In this document: positions 7,885 to 16,914 of the stretch, in pieces
Position numbering within the stretch: position 1 is the first letter of the stretch
How the letters are laid out: the number at the start of each line of letters is the position of its first letter
DNA from: Streptomyces fulvoviolaceus
GTDB taxonomy: Bacteria; Actinomycetota; Actinomycetes; Streptomycetales; Streptomycetaceae
Assembly: GCF_000718165.1 (NCBI RefSeq)
Contig: NZ_JOEY01000026.1
Location: 82,300-146,299, forward strand
DNA length: 64,000 nucleotides
Reading direction: 5' to 3'
The notes under the pieces: generated by a model
The model's input: only the letters and a program-made list of their open reading frames with translations
What the model was told of the DNA's origin: nothing
Database searches by the model: none
Translations under genes and position numbers: made by a program

Positions 7885-8505
7885 TCACCTGGCAGATCGA
7901 ACCCGTCTCCACACACTCGGCGCAGCGCTGATCGTAAGGGTCAGCGCGACCGCCGCCACCACACCTTCCCAAGGCTCGTTGAACAGCGACCCACCAAGAA
8001 TCCCGATCAGCTGATACGTCACTGCCCACGCCAGGCAGGCCGGTAGATTCCCCCGCGCAAACCGCCGCAACGGCCACTCGGCCATCAGGCAAGCCAACAT
8101 CACCGGAATCCGCCCCGCCGGCACCAGCCGAGACAACACCAGCACAGCCACACCATGATCCGCCAACTTCGCCTGCGCCTGCGCAAGCCTCTCCTCCGGC
8201 GCCCGCGACCGAATCGCCTCCAGCCACCGAGACCCGTTCCGCGATCCCATCCCACGCCGCCCGAGCCAGTACAACGCCATGTCCCCGAGGAACGCCGCCA
8301 GCGAGGCCGTAACAAAAACCAGCGCCAACGCGAACGGCGCCGTCTGATGAAACGCCACCACAGCCGCCGTACTCACCAACGCCCCCGTCGGCACCACCGG
8401 CACCAACGCCCCGAGCAGCACCAGCAGAAACAACGTCGGATACCCGATCGCCTGCTGCGTGGACTCGGGCGTCACACCCGTCGAGGCCGCGGCCAGCAGC
8501 ATCAC
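7885..8505 (-). CDS. DedA/SNARE-associated family membrane protein
   Basis: These 206 residues have the DedA pattern: a re-entrant hydrophobic N-terminus (TLFLLVLLGALVPVVPTGALVSTAAVVAF), a glycine-rich membrane segment ending in LGDMALYWLGRRG, a charged helix with EERLAQAQAKLADHG, then SRLVPAGRIPVMLACLMA, which is the family's R-x(3-5)-R/P segment, and C-terminal membrane helices. DedA proteins are linked to lipid scrambling and membrane homeostasis. The GTG at 8505 or the ATG at 8502 may be the start; both overlap the TGA of the upstream MBL gene, so the pair is an operon. Confidence 0.85.
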   Translation of the reverse strand: MMLLAAASTGVTPESTQQAIGYPTLFLLVLLGALVPVVPTGALVSTAAVVAFHQTAPFALALVFVTASLAAFLGDMALYWLGRRGMGSRNGSRWLEAIRSRAPEERLAQAQAKLADHGVAVLVLSRLVPAGRIPVMLACLMAEWPLRRFARGNLPACLAWAVTYQLIGILGGSLFNEPWEGVVAAVALTLTISAAPSVWRRVRSAR

Positions 8506-9275
8506 CGTGCGACCTCCAGCCGCACACTCTCCCCGTGCTCCAGCCGGTGCACGGCGACCCCGGGCGCGTACTCCGCCGCCAACCGCACGAACTCCGCACC
8601 CGGCGCGTGGAATTCGTGCGGGCGCACCGCGTCCATCGCGATGGGCCAGTACGTGCCGTAGTGCACCGGCACCGCGCTGCGCGGTGCCAGCCGGGCCAGC
8701 GCCTGGGCCGCGCGCCCCGCGTCCAGGTGCCCCTCGCCGAGGTACGGCCCCCAGCCGCCGACCGGCAGCAGCGCCACGTCGACCGGTCCGACCTCCTTGG
8801 CCATGTCGTCGAAGAGGCCGGTGTCCCCGGCGAAGTAGGTGCGCCCCTCACCTTCGACGACGTATCCGAGCGCGGGGGAGCGGTGCGGTCCGACCGGCAG
8901 CCGCCGCCCGTCGTGCCGCGCGGGCACGGCCCGTATCACCAGGTCACCGACCTGTGTCTCGTCCCCGGGGGCCACCTCGGCGACCTGGAGGTGGGTGAGC
9001 CGGCGCAGCGCCGGCACCGCCCGTGGTGCGCCCCGGGGCACGAGCAGGTGCGTGCCCGGGGCGAGCCGCGCCAGCGAGGGAACGTGCAGGTGGTCGGCGT
9101 GCAGATGGGAGACGAGTGCGACGTCCGCGCACCAGGCGCCGGGCGGCGGCACCGCACCACGTCGGCGGCGCAGATGCGCGAGGCGGCGGGCGAACAGAGG
9201 GTCGGTGAGCACGCGTACGTCCGAATCCGTGACCGTGCAGGTGGCGTGACCCCACCAGGTGATCTCCACCGGCAC
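8502..9275 (-). CDS. MBL-fold metallohydrolase (UlaG-like)
   Basis: This 257-residue cytoplasmic metallo-beta-lactamase-fold protein starts with the compact ITWWGHATCTVTDSDVRVLTDPLF. It has SHLHADHLHVPSL (HxHxDH), AVPARHDGRRL, the phosphate-side FAGDTGLFDD and VHYGTYWPI for the remaining metal ligands. This layout is close to the L-ascorbate-6-phosphate lactonase/UlaG group. It is translationally coupled to the downstream DedA gene, which suggests a membrane-lipid-related substrate, but that is inference. A second MBL protein at 6771-7829 is distinct in length and N-terminus. Confidence 0.85.
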   Translation of the reverse strand: MPVEITWWGHATCTVTDSDVRVLTDPLFARRLAHLRRRRGAVPPPGAWCADVALVSHLHADHLHVPSLARLAPGTHLLVPRGAPRAVPALRRLTHLQVAEVAPGDETQVGDLVIRAVPARHDGRRLPVGPHRSPALGYVVEGEGRTYFAGDTGLFDDMAKEVGPVDVALLPVGGWGPYLGEGHLDAGRAAQALARLAPRSAVPVHYGTYWPIAMDAVRPHEFHAPGAEFVRLAAEYAPGVAVHRLEHGESVRLEVAR

Positions 9276-9359
9276 CTCTTTGCCTCCTTCGCACGACTCC
9301 CCCGAAGCCTACGGGCAGGAGTAGGGTCGGCGGCGAAACCCGGAGGTGAGGGGGACACC

Positions 9360-9761
9360 ATGGGACCGGTTCGGGTCACGGCGATCGCGAGTCTGACGCC
9401 ACTTGAGGAGTTGGACGCAGACCCCTTCCTGGTGGACTCCCGCAGCCAGCACGCGATGTGCGCCCGCTGGGCCGCCGAACGGGGTTACACCGTCAGACGC
9501 GAGCTGTTGGTGCGCGGACTGCGCCCCGACCACTGCGTGCTGTGGGACGGCGTCCGGCCGGGCACCGACCTCTTCGTGGCCCCCAGCCGCCGGGTCCTGG
9601 AGAGTGCTCTGTCCTCCGTCGAGGAGTTCACCGAGGAGTGCGCCCGCCGCGGCGTACGGGTCGAGACGGTGGGCTTCGCGGAGCCCGCCTACGACGCCCA
9701 GATGAAGGCCCGGGTCCACCGGCGCCTGTCCATGCCGACGGCGGGATACGACGGCCGCTAG
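9360..9761 (+). CDS. Small protein resembling a serine-recombinase catalytic domain
   Basis: This 133-residue protein is not clearly assignable. Its order of elements resembles the N-terminal resolvase domain: a beta strand (VRVTAIASL), DSRSQHAMCARWAAERGYTV in the place of the C-x-x-W/YA-x-x-xG-W/YxV helix, a strand DLFVAPSRRVLESALSSVEEFTEEC in the place of the VxxxxRLxR segment, then ARRGVRVETVG. The catalytic N-terminal serine motif (YxRxS) and the DNA-binding C-terminal domain are absent. Start is the ATG at 9360 after GGAGGTGAGGGGG. It is divergent from the MBL gene. A degenerate resolvase-like fold is inference, and a plain hypothetical protein is the safe label. Confidence 0.65.
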   Translation: MGPVRVTAIASLTPLEELDADPFLVDSRSQHAMCARWAAERGYTVRRELLVRGLRPDHCVLWDGVRPGTDLFVAPSRRVLESALSSVEEFTEECARRGVRVETVGFAEPAYDAQMKARVHRRLSMPTAGYDGR

Positions 9762-9829
9762 CGACCCGTGTGACAGGCTGGTCCCAGGGCCCGCACCGAC
9801 GACGGGCCGGGACGTGAGGTGTACGGGGC

Positions 9830-11875
9830 GTGCGTGGAGGGCGTTGGCGGCGGGTCGCCAGTCAGGTCGGCCGGAGCGTCGCGGTGTGGGTCGTCTCCAC
9901 CCTCACGATGCTCGTCCTGGCAGGCATCCTGCCGGACTTCCGGCTCCAGTCCGTGGACGGCGACAGCGCCACCCGGATCGCCGTCACCGCGGCGTTCGGC
10001 GCCGGCGCCTTCGGTGTGCTGTCGGCCCTCGTCTGGCCGCTTCTCGTACGGCTGCTGCTGCTCGTGCCCGCGCTCGTGCTCGGGCTGCTGGTCTTCTTCC
10101 TCAACGGCGCGCTGCTGCTGATCGCGCTGCGCCTCAACCCCGCCGAGCGCGGCGACGCCGCCCCGGAGACCGCGGTCGTGGTCGCCGCCGTGATGTCCGC
10201 CGTCGCCTCCGCCACGGGTGGTGCGCTGGCCGTGCGCGACGACGACGCCTACCGGCGCCGGCTGTACCGCCTCGCCGACCGCCGCCGGGGCACCGGTCCG
10301 GCCATCCCCGCCACCCCCGGCATGGTCTTCATCCAGCTCGACGGCGTCGGCCACGACGTACTGACGGCCGCGGTGGGCAAGGGGCTGATGCCCACCGTCG
10401 CCAAGTGGCTGGGGGGCACCCACCGGCTCACCCCCTGGCGCACCGACTGGTCCAGCCAGACCGGCGCCAGCCAGCTCGGCATCCTGCACGGCAGCAACCA
10501 CGACGTCCCCGCCTTCCGCTGGTACGAGAAGGACACCGGGGAGGTGATGGTCAGCAACCGCCCGACCAGCGCCGCCGAACTCCAGCGCCGCGCCGTCGAG
10601 CGCACCGGCCACGGCGGGCTGCTCAGCGTCGACGGTGCCAGCCGCGGCAACCTCTTCGGCGGCGGCGCCGACGAGCAGGCCCTCGTCCTGTCCATCGCCA
10701 CCCGCCGCCGCAGCCGCGAGAACCGCTCCCGGGCGGGCTACTTCGCCTACTTCTCCGACCCGGCCAACGCCGTGCGCACCGCCATGTCCTTCGTCGCCGA
10801 GGTCGGCCGCGAGATCGGCCAGTCCACCCGTGCCCGCGTCCGCAAGGTGCGCCCGCGCGTGGGCCGCGGCGGCCTCTACCCCTTCGTCCGCGCCTTCGCG
10901 ACCGTCGTCGAACGCGACGTCGTGGTCGCCGCGGTGATGGGCGACATGCTCGCCGGCCGCACCGCCGTCTACGCCGACCTCGTGGCGTACGACGAAGTGG
11001 CACACCACTCCGGGCCGATGAGCCGCGACGCGGAGAAGGTGCTCGAACGCCTCGACCGCTCCCTCGCGTTGATCGAGCAGATCGCGGAGCACGCCCCGCG
11101 CGCGTACCGGATCGTCGTGCTGTCCGACCACGGCCAGAGCCCCGGCGAGACCTTCCGCACCCGCTACGGCCTCACCCTCGGCGACCTGGTCCGGGCCGGC
11201 TCCGGGCTGCCCGTGCCGCGCAAGGCCGAGCGCACTCACAGCGGCGCGGAGGCTCGCGCGGCGGTACGTGCGGCACTGCGGCGGCCGGTCGAGGAGAGGC
11301 GCGAGCACCGGCCCGCTCGCCGCGGTTCCGAGCCGATCGTGTTGGCCTCCGGCAACCTCGGTCTGGTGTCCTTCCCGGATGTGCCGCACCGGATGTCCAA
11401 GGAGGAGATCGATGCGCGGCATCCTGCTCTGCTGACGACGCTTGCCAACCATCCCGGGATCGGGTTTCTTCTCGTGCGGAGCGAAGAGCATGGTGGGGTG
11501 GTGCTCGGGCCGTTCGGTACGGAGATCCCTCTGGGGCAACTCGACGACGAGCCGGGCCCGTTGGCGGACTTCGGGCCGGGCGTGGCCGACGTGGTCCGCC
11601 GGACGCACTCCTTTCCGCACACCGCCGACATCATGGTGAACTCCTGGTACGACCCGGTCGAGGGCGAGGTCCTTGCCTTCGAGGAGCAGATCGGTTCGCA
11701 CGGGGGACTCGGGGGTGCGCAGGGGAAGCCGTTCTTGCTGTCGCCGGTCGCGCTGTCCGAGCCGCCCGAGGAAATCGCCGGGGCGGAGCAGATCCACCGG
11801 GTGCTGCGTGGTTGGCTCGATGAGGCGGGCGGACCCCAAGTGCCGTTGCCTGCTCGGCAGGAGAGGGCCGCGTAG
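9830..11875 (+). CDS. Holin-4 membrane domain fused to type I phosphodiesterase
   Basis: This is a 681-residue fusion. Residues about 10-130 form four membrane helices (VAVWVVSTLTMLVLAGIL, FGVLSALVWPLLVRLLLLVPALVLGLLVFFL, AVVVAAVMSAVASATGG) of the phage-holin-4-superfamily type. The remainder is an alkaline-phosphatase-superfamily phosphodiesterase/nucleotide pyrophosphatase: FIQLDGVGHDVL (metal Asp), DWSSQTGASQLGILHGSN (nucleophile region), AYDEVAHHSGPMS (Asp/His ligands), VVLSDHGQSPG (Asp-His) and a late SEEHGG. The enzyme domain is probably presented on one face of the membrane by the N-terminal helices. The start is the GTG at 9830. The substrate is unknown; a cell-envelope polymer or lipid headgroup is plausible. 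Confidence 0.8.
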   Translation: MRGGRWRRVASQVGRSVAVWVVSTLTMLVLAGILPDFRLQSVDGDSATRIAVTAAFGAGAFGVLSALVWPLLVRLLLLVPALVLGLLVFFLNGALLLIALRLNPAERGDAAPETAVVVAAVMSAVASATGGALAVRDDDAYRRRLYRLADRRRGTGPAIPATPGMVFIQLDGVGHDVLTAAVGKGLMPTVAKWLGGTHRLTPWRTDWSSQTGASQLGILHGSNHDVPAFRWYEKDTGEVMVSNRPTSAAELQRRAVERTGHGGLLSVDGASRGNLFGGGADEQALVLSIATRRRSRENRSRAGYFAYFSDPANAVRTAMSFVAEVGREIGQSTRARVRKVRPRVGRGGLYPFVRAFATVVERDVVVAAVMGDMLAGRTAVYADLVAYDEVAHHSGPMSRDAEKVLERLDRSLALIEQIAEHAPRAYRIVVLSDHGQSPGETFRTRYGLTLGDLVRAGSGLPVPRKAERTHSGAEARAAVRAALRRPVEERREHRPARRGSEPIVLASGNLGLVSFPDVPHRMSKEEIDARHPALLTTLANHPGIGFLLVRSEEHGGVVLGPFGTEIPLGQLDDEPGPLADFGPGVADVVRRTHSFPHTADIMVNSWYDPVEGEVLAFEEQIGSHGGLGGAQGKPFLLSPVALSEPPEEIAGAEQIHRVLRGWLDEAGGPQVPLPARQERAA

Positions 11876-11880
11876 GCGTT

Positions 11881-11962
11881 TGCCCGCGGGCCGGTGGGGG
11901 CTTGTCGCGCCCACGCGGCGGAGCCGCATATCGATGCAAGCCCCGCGCCCCTCAAGGGGCGC
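11881..11962 (+). repeat. Dispersed 3' intergenic repeat, copy 3 (long form)
   Basis: The core CGGGCCGGTGGGGGCTTGTC and the CCCCGCGCCCCT end are interrupted by the insert CACGCGGCGGAGCCGCATAT plus about six bases, with its own GCGGCGGAGCCGC hairpin. The element follows the phosphodiesterase stop codon by 5 bp. Confidence 0.85.
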
Positions 11963-12014
11963 GTCACCTGGGCGTTGGAAAATCAGCTGCGGTGGTTCCG
12001 CTCGCCGCACACAC

Positions 12015-12041
12015 TGTTCGAGTCACCCCCTCCCTCGAACA
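12015..12041 (+). promoter_or_regulatory. Inverted repeat in the moxR leader
   Basis: TGTTCGAG (12015-12022) and CTCGAACA (12034-12041) are perfect reverse complements separated by 11 bp. The dyad lies 6 bp before the CAGGAG ribosome site of the TTG start at 12062. It can be a repressor operator or an mRNA hairpin that affects initiation. Confidence 0.55.
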
Positions 12042-12061
12042 ACTCCCCAGGAGCCCCTGTC

Positions 12062-13123
12062 TTGCAGGCTGCCGTCACCGTCACGCCCTCCCGTATCCCG
12101 GAACTGCTGCTCGGTCTCGCGACCGTGCGGCCCGTCTTCGTCTGGGGTGCCCCCGGCATCGGAAAGTCCTCCCTGGTCAGGGAGTTCGCCGAGTCGCTGG
12201 GCCTGGAGTGCGTGAGTCTGCTCGGCACCCAGCTGGCCCCCGAGGACCTGATCGGGGTGCCGCAGATCCGCGACGGGCGGTCGGTGTTCTGCCCGCCGGA
12301 GGCGATCGCCCGTGACGAGCCGTACTGCCTGTTCCTGGACGAGCTGAACGCAGCCACGCCGGACGTGCAGAAGGCGTTCTACTCGCTGATCCTGGACCGC
12401 CGTATCGGCAACTACGAGCTGCCGAAGGGCTCGATCGTCATCGGCGCCGGAAACCGGGCGACGGACAACGCCCTCGCCCGGCCCATCGCCTCCGCCCTCG
12501 TCAACCGCCTCACCCACGTCCACCTGGAGGCCTCTCCGAAGGACTGGCTGACCTGGGCGGCGAGCAACGGCATCCACCCCTGGATCCTGGACCACCTCAC
12601 CGACCGCCCCGACCACCTGTGGTCCAAGCCGCCGAAGACCGAGGAGCCCTTCTCCACGCCCCGCTCCTGGCACATGCTCTCCGACGCGCTGCACTCCTTC
12701 GGTCACGGCCTCGACGAGGAGACCCTGAAGGTCCTCGCCCACGGCACGCTGACGCCCGCGCACGCCACCGCCTTCTGCGGCTACGTCAAGATCGTCCGTA
12801 GTCAGTTCGGCATCGAGGCGATCATCAAGGGCGACGCCCGCTGGCCGAACCGCATAGAGGACCGCGACCTGCTCTACTACCTCGCCGAGTCCTTCCGCGG
12901 GCGCCTGATCAAGGAACTGCCCGCGAGCAAGGAGCACATGTCGGCGAACGGCCGCCAGACCGCCTACCGCGCCAAGTCGCTGCTCGTGCAGCTCGCCGAG
13001 ATCTCCGTCGAGGTCGCGCAGACCGTCATCGCCTCCGACGCCGACGGCAATCCCCTACTGCCGTCGTGGTTCCTCGTCGAGGCGGCGCGGGACATGCCGC
13101 GGCTGGTGGAGGCGCGGCGATGA
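12062..13123 (+). CDS. MoxR-type AAA ATPase
   Basis: This 353-residue AAA+ ATPase has Walker A GAPGIGKS at about 29-36, Walker B YCLFLDELN, and sensor segment IGAGNRATDNALARPIASAL with the arginine-rich arm. MoxR ATPases act as chaperones that remodel or load metals into partner complexes, usually alongside a von Willebrand A protein. Here the downstream gene is exactly that, overlapping as ATGA at 13120-13123. The frame extends to 11894 but passes through the dispersed repeat. The TTG at 12062, 8 bp after CAGGAG, gives the family-typical N-terminus and is preferred. The client complex is unknown. Confidence 0.85.
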   Translation: MQAAVTVTPSRIPELLLGLATVRPVFVWGAPGIGKSSLVREFAESLGLECVSLLGTQLAPEDLIGVPQIRDGRSVFCPPEAIARDEPYCLFLDELNAATPDVQKAFYSLILDRRIGNYELPKGSIVIGAGNRATDNALARPIASALVNRLTHVHLEASPKDWLTWAASNGIHPWILDHLTDRPDHLWSKPPKTEEPFSTPRSWHMLSDALHSFGHGLDEETLKVLAHGTLTPAHATAFCGYVKIVRSQFGIEAIIKGDARWPNRIEDRDLLYYLAESFRGRLIKELPASKEHMSANGRQTAYRAKSLLVQLAEISVEVAQTVIASDADGNPLLPSWFLVEAARDMPRLVEARR

Positions 13124-14919
13124 GCCGGAACCCCGCCAACAAGACCAAGAAGAAGCGGGACCTCGCGGCGGAGGCCTTCGCCGAGGGGATGCGGCTGGTG
13201 AAGGCCAACCCGGCACTGGCGGCCGTGGAGTTCAGCGTCTGCCGGCACGAGGAGTGCAAGTTCGCGCCCCGCGACGGGCTCGTGTGCGTCGACTCCGACG
13301 GCGACCTGCACGCCCACCCCCACCGCCTCGCCGAACCCGCCGCCTGGGCCTGGGCGATCGCGCACGCCGTCCTCCACCTCGGCTTCGGGCACGTCCCGGC
13401 GGCGAAGGGCGAGCGCACCCAGCCCGACCGGTACGACCTCGCCGCGCGCTGCGTCGTCGTCAATCGCTTCCTGCTCAACTTCACCGTCGGCGAGACCCCG
13501 GAGGAGCTGCCCGCCTCCTACCCCGACGGCGACGAGGAGCACCTCGCCGCGCGCTGGCGGCGGGACGGGCTCCCGCCCGCGTACGAGCGCTGCGGCACGG
13601 CCGGTGACGAACCCGACCAGGTGCTCCTGCGGTGGGCGGGCTGGATGCAGCCCCCGGACTGGCAGCTGGCTTTCGCCACCGCCCTGACCCGGACCGTGTC
13701 CGCGGCGATGGACATGGCGGGCGGCCGCCGCGACTCCCTCGACGGCGAGGCGCCGCGGCTGCGCCCCTGGCAGCGGGCGCTGAGCTGGTTCATCTCCTCC
13801 TACCCCCTGCTCGGCGGCATCGCGGCCGGCATCAAACTCGTCGCCGACGCCGAACTCGCCCGCACCCACGGCATCTCCGTCGCGGCGGTGAACCCGGAGG
13901 CCGGCGAGATCTACATCAACCCGCTGCGCCGCTTCGACGACGAGGAGTGGCGGTTCATCCTGGCCCACGAGATGCTGCACGCCGCCCTGCGCCACGGCGA
14001 CCGCTGCGGCACCCGCGACCCCTACCTGTTCAACATCGCCTGCGACTACGTCATCAACGGCTGGCTCAGCGACATGCAGGTCGGCACCATGCCCGAGGGT
14101 CTGCTGTACGACCCGCGGCTCGCCGGCCTGTCCTCCGAGGAGGTCTACGACCGCATCGCCGGAGACCTGCGCCGCCGGCGCCGCCTGGCCACCCTCCGCG
14201 GCAAGGGCGTCGGCGACATCCTGGGCGGTCCGCTAGGCGCCCCCGGCGACTACTGCGACCTCGACGAGTTCTACCGCCGGGGTCTGGCCCGCGGCCTCGA
14301 CCTGCACGAGCAGCAGGAACGGGGCTATCTGCCCGGTGGTCTGGTCGAGGAGATCCGGGCGCTCAGCCATCCGCCGCTGCCCTGGGACGCCCGACTGGCC
14401 CGCTGGTTCGACGAGTTCGTGCCGAGTCCGCAGCCCGTACGGACGTACGCCCGCCCCGCGCGCCGGCAGGCGGCCACGCCCGACATCCCGCGCGCGGGCC
14501 GCTACTTCCCGCCCGAGGAGATCGCCCGCTGCACCTTCGGCGTGGTCCTCGACACCTCCGGCTCGATGGACCGGGTCCTGCTCGGCAAGGCGCTGGGAGC
14601 GATCGCCTCGTACGCCGAGGCGCGGGACGTACCGGCCGCCCGGGTCGTGTTCTGCGACGCGGCACCGCACGACGCCGGGTATCTGCCGGTCACGGAGATC
14701 GCCGGCCGGGTGCGGGTGCACGGCCGCGGCGGCACCGTGCTGCAGCCCGGCATCGACCTGCTGCACCGCGCCGACGACTTCCCGCCCGGCGCGCCGGTCC
14801 TCGTGATCACGGACGGCTGGTGCGACGTGCTGAGGGTGCGGCGCGAGCACGCCTATCTGATCCCGCAGGGGGCGCGGCTGCCGTTCACCGCGCGTGGACC
14901 GGTCTTCCGGGTGAGCTGA
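13120..14919 (+). CDS. DUF2201-type metallopeptidase-like/VWA protein
   Basis: This 599-residue partner of the MoxR ATPase has a long N-terminal and central region containing HEMLHAALRHGDR near residue 283, an HExxHxxxxH zinc motif as in the putative metallopeptidase domain of DUF2201 proteins, followed by DYVINGWL. The C-terminal part is a von Willebrand A-like domain with a MIDAS motif DTSGS at about 478-482, then a conserved TVLQPGIDLL and VITDGW. A MoxR ATPase with a VWA protein usually forms a metal- or cofactor-insertion or maturation complex. The zinc-binding motif is complete, so proteolysis is possible but unproven. It is coupled to moxR by an ATGA overlap. Confidence 0.85.
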   Translation: MSRNPANKTKKKRDLAAEAFAEGMRLVKANPALAAVEFSVCRHEECKFAPRDGLVCVDSDGDLHAHPHRLAEPAAWAWAIAHAVLHLGFGHVPAAKGERTQPDRYDLAARCVVVNRFLLNFTVGETPEELPASYPDGDEEHLAARWRRDGLPPAYERCGTAGDEPDQVLLRWAGWMQPPDWQLAFATALTRTVSAAMDMAGGRRDSLDGEAPRLRPWQRALSWFISSYPLLGGIAAGIKLVADAELARTHGISVAAVNPEAGEIYINPLRRFDDEEWRFILAHEMLHAALRHGDRCGTRDPYLFNIACDYVINGWLSDMQVGTMPEGLLYDPRLAGLSSEEVYDRIAGDLRRRRRLATLRGKGVGDILGGPLGAPGDYCDLDEFYRRGLARGLDLHEQQERGYLPGGLVEEIRALSHPPLPWDARLARWFDEFVPSPQPVRTYARPARRQAATPDIPRAGRYFPPEEIARCTFGVVLDTSGSMDRVLLGKALGAIASYAEARDVPAARVVFCDAAPHDAGYLPVTEIAGRVRVHGRGGTVLQPGIDLLHRADDFPPGAPVLVITDGWCDVLRVRREHAYLIPQGARLPFTARGPVFRVS

Positions 14920-14980
14920 GCCGGAGTGTGATCGGATGGAACCAGTAACCCGGAACCGGGACCACACGAAAGGAATGACC

Positions 14981-15409
14981 GTGGCTGCCACGCGCTCCGC
15001 ACACACTGTTTGGGAAGGCAACCTGCTCGAGGGCAACGGAGTCGTCACCTTCGACTCCTCCGGCGCCATCGACCAGCAGCCGGTGACCTGGGCTGCCCGC
15101 ACCCAGGAGGCGAACGGCAAGACCAGCCCCGAGGAGCTGATCGCGGCCGCCCACTCCAGCTGCTTCTCCATGGCGTTCTCGCACGCCCTCGCCGGGGCCG
15201 GCACCCCGCCCACCAAGCTCGTCACCTCGGCCGACGTCACGTTCGTGCCGGGTGAGGGCATCACCGGCGTCCACCTCACCGTCGAGGGCACCGTGCCGGG
15301 CCTCGACGAGGAGGGCTTCGTCGCCGCCGCCGAGCAGGCCAAGGTCAACTGCCCGGTCAGCCAGGCCCTCAAGGCCGTACCGATCACGCTGGACGCGAAG
15401 CTCGCCTGA
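14981..15409 (+). CDS. OsmC family peroxiredoxin
   Basis: These 142 residues have the OsmC fold and both catalytic cysteines: AHSSCFSMAFSHALA and KVNCPVSQALKAVPI, the pair that reduces organic hydroperoxides. The N-terminus HTVWEGNLLEGNGVVTFDSSG is family-typical. An ATG at 14975 touches the AAAGGA ribosome site directly; the GTG at 14981, six bases after it, gives MAATRSAHTVW, which fits the family better. It follows the VWA gene by 61 bp and may be independent. It is followed by a strong hairpin. Confidence 0.88.
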   Translation: MAATRSAHTVWEGNLLEGNGVVTFDSSGAIDQQPVTWAARTQEANGKTSPEELIAAAHSSCFSMAFSHALAGAGTPPTKLVTSADVTFVPGEGITGVHLTVEGTVPGLDEEGFVAAAEQAKVNCPVSQALKAVPITLDAKLA

Positions 15410-15426
15410 CACCGCGCCCGGACAAC

Positions 15427-15467
15427 ACGTCGCGCAGGCCGCCCACCTGGGGCTGCCTGCGCGACGT
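15427..15467. terminator. Perfect 13-bp stem terminator after osmC
   Basis: ACGTCGCGCAGGC (15427-15439) and GCCTGCGCGACGT (15455-15467) pair perfectly with a 15-base loop, 18 bp after the OsmC stop. No U-tract follows, as is usual in Streptomyces. Confidence 0.8.
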
Positions 15468-15520
15468 CGGTTTGCGGCAGTGGTGCGGGGTATGAAAACG
15501 AAGGCTTCGGAAGGATTTCG

Positions 15521-16909
15521 ATGGTGACGGGAACGTCCAACAGTGCGACCGTACTTGACTCCGCCACGCGTGAACTCACCCGCATTCTGCTTTTATTCAG
15601 TCTCGCCGGACGACTGCTCCCGCAGGCCTCCCCGCTCGGCGGCCTCGTCGACCAATGGGACTTCGGGCGCTTCGAGCCGCACCTGAGATCCGGCGGAGCG
15701 CTGCTTCCCGTGCCCGTCCTCGTCGAGCACGTGGCACCGGAGCAGCTGGAACTGCCGAACGGCGACCACGGCCTCGACCTCGCGTCCGTCAAGCTGATGG
15801 TCCTCGCCACCCCGCGCGGCGACGCCACGCTCGTCATGGACTGCGGATTCGCCGGGGAGACCGACTCCGGCGCCGTCGCCGCCTGGCTCGCGAGCACCTG
15901 CTTCGACCGCGAGCGGATCAAGCTGGGCGGAAAGTCCCTGCCCGAGGTCCTCAACCAGCGGCTCACCCCGCCGACCCAGCTGACCTTCGGCCAGAACGTG
16001 CACCAACTCGTCTTCCCCGGCGGACAGTTGCGCCACGACCTGTTGAGCACGGACGCCACCGACGTGGCCCGCCGGCCGACGCTGCTGAGCGAGATCGTCT
16101 ACCGCGGCAGGATGGCGCCGAACCACACGCCCGACCTCGACGCCAACATGCCGCCCAACCTGCGCAACCACGGCGTCACGCTCTCCGCCCACGGCCGCGG
16201 CGTGTCCATACAGGCCGGCTGGGCCCCGCACGTGGAGCACGGCCTGGCCCTGGTCGCCCTGGGCCTGATCTCGGCGCTGGCCGTCCTCCAGCGCACCCGG
16301 CTGGCCGCCTTCGAGACCATGCGGGCCAACGAGCGGGCCATGACGGACTCGCCGTACGAGGTCCGCTCGCTCATCTCCCGGCTCTCGGCGGACGTGAACG
16401 AGCTCCAGCTGGACCTGGCCTTCGGGGTCGAGGCCTACGTGGACAGCCTGCTGATCCCGGAAATGCTCATGGAGGGCTTCCAGACCTCGCTGCGCGACGC
16501 CCTCGGCATCCGCGACAGCCTGGACAACTCGGCCCGCATGGTCGAGCGGCTCACCTCCGTGATCAGCGCCCGCTCGGCCGCCCTGGACGCCGAGCTCGCG
16601 GAACGCGACGACCGCCGCGACCGTACGGTGTCGGCCCTCGTCGCCGTGGCCACGCTGATCGCCCTGCCGCCGACGCTGCTGCTGGCGTTCTTCGGGGTCA
16701 ACGGCACCAACGTGGACGATCACCGCTCCATCCTCGACCTCGGGCGGTACGGCACGGCGTACGTGCTGGCCTGGCTTCCCTTCGTCTCCCTCGCCGTGGT
16801 CGGATACCTCCTGCTCAGGCGGGTCAGCAGACGGTCCGGCACCCTCCTGTCCCGGCCCCACCAGGGCCCCGCACCGGTGCCCGCACCGCGTCCCTCACCC
16901 GGGAGTTGA
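15521..16909 (+). CDS. CorA-like membrane protein with a GVN motif
   Basis: This 462-residue protein has a long soluble N-terminal region, a helical segment (about 250-360, with [13 protein letters not shown] and [32 protein letters not shown]) resembling the CorA stalk, and two C-terminal membrane helices ([23 protein letters not shown] and [19 protein letters not shown]). The loop reads FFGVNGTNV, where CorA divalent-cation channels have GMN. It is therefore a divergent CorA relative whose selectivity is uncertain. A TTA leucine codon (codon 25, 15593-15595) implies dependence on the bldA tRNA. GAAGGA lies 8 bp before the ATG. Confidence 0.65.
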   Translation: MVTGTSNSATVLDSATRELTRILLLFSLAGRLLPQASPLGGLVDQWDFGRFEPHLRSGGALLPVPVLVEHVAPEQLELPNGDHGLDLASVKLMVLATPRGDATLVMDCGFAGETDSGAVAAWLASTCFDRERIKLGGKSLPEVLNQRLTPPTQLTFGQNVHQLVFPGGQLRHDLLSTDATDVARRPTLLSEIVYRGRMAPNHTPDLDANMPPNLRNHGVTLSAHGRGVSIQAGWAPHVEHGLALVALGLISALAVLQRTRLAAFETMRANERAMTDSPYEVRSLISRLSADVNELQLDLAFGVEAYVDSLLIPEMLMEGFQTSLRDALGIRDSLDNSARMVERLTSVISARSAALDAELAERDDRRDRTVSALVAVATLIALPPTLLLAFFGVNGTNVDDHRSILDLGRYGTAYVLAWLPFVSLAVVGYLLLRRVSRRSGTLLSRPHQGPAPVPAPRPSPGS

Positions 16910-16914
16910 TCGAC

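Noticed and set aside
9758-12010. Minus-strand 750-codon frame opposite the phosphodiesterase
   Set aside because: It is a shadow of a gene with clear motifs, and it runs across two intergenic regions and one dispersed repeat.
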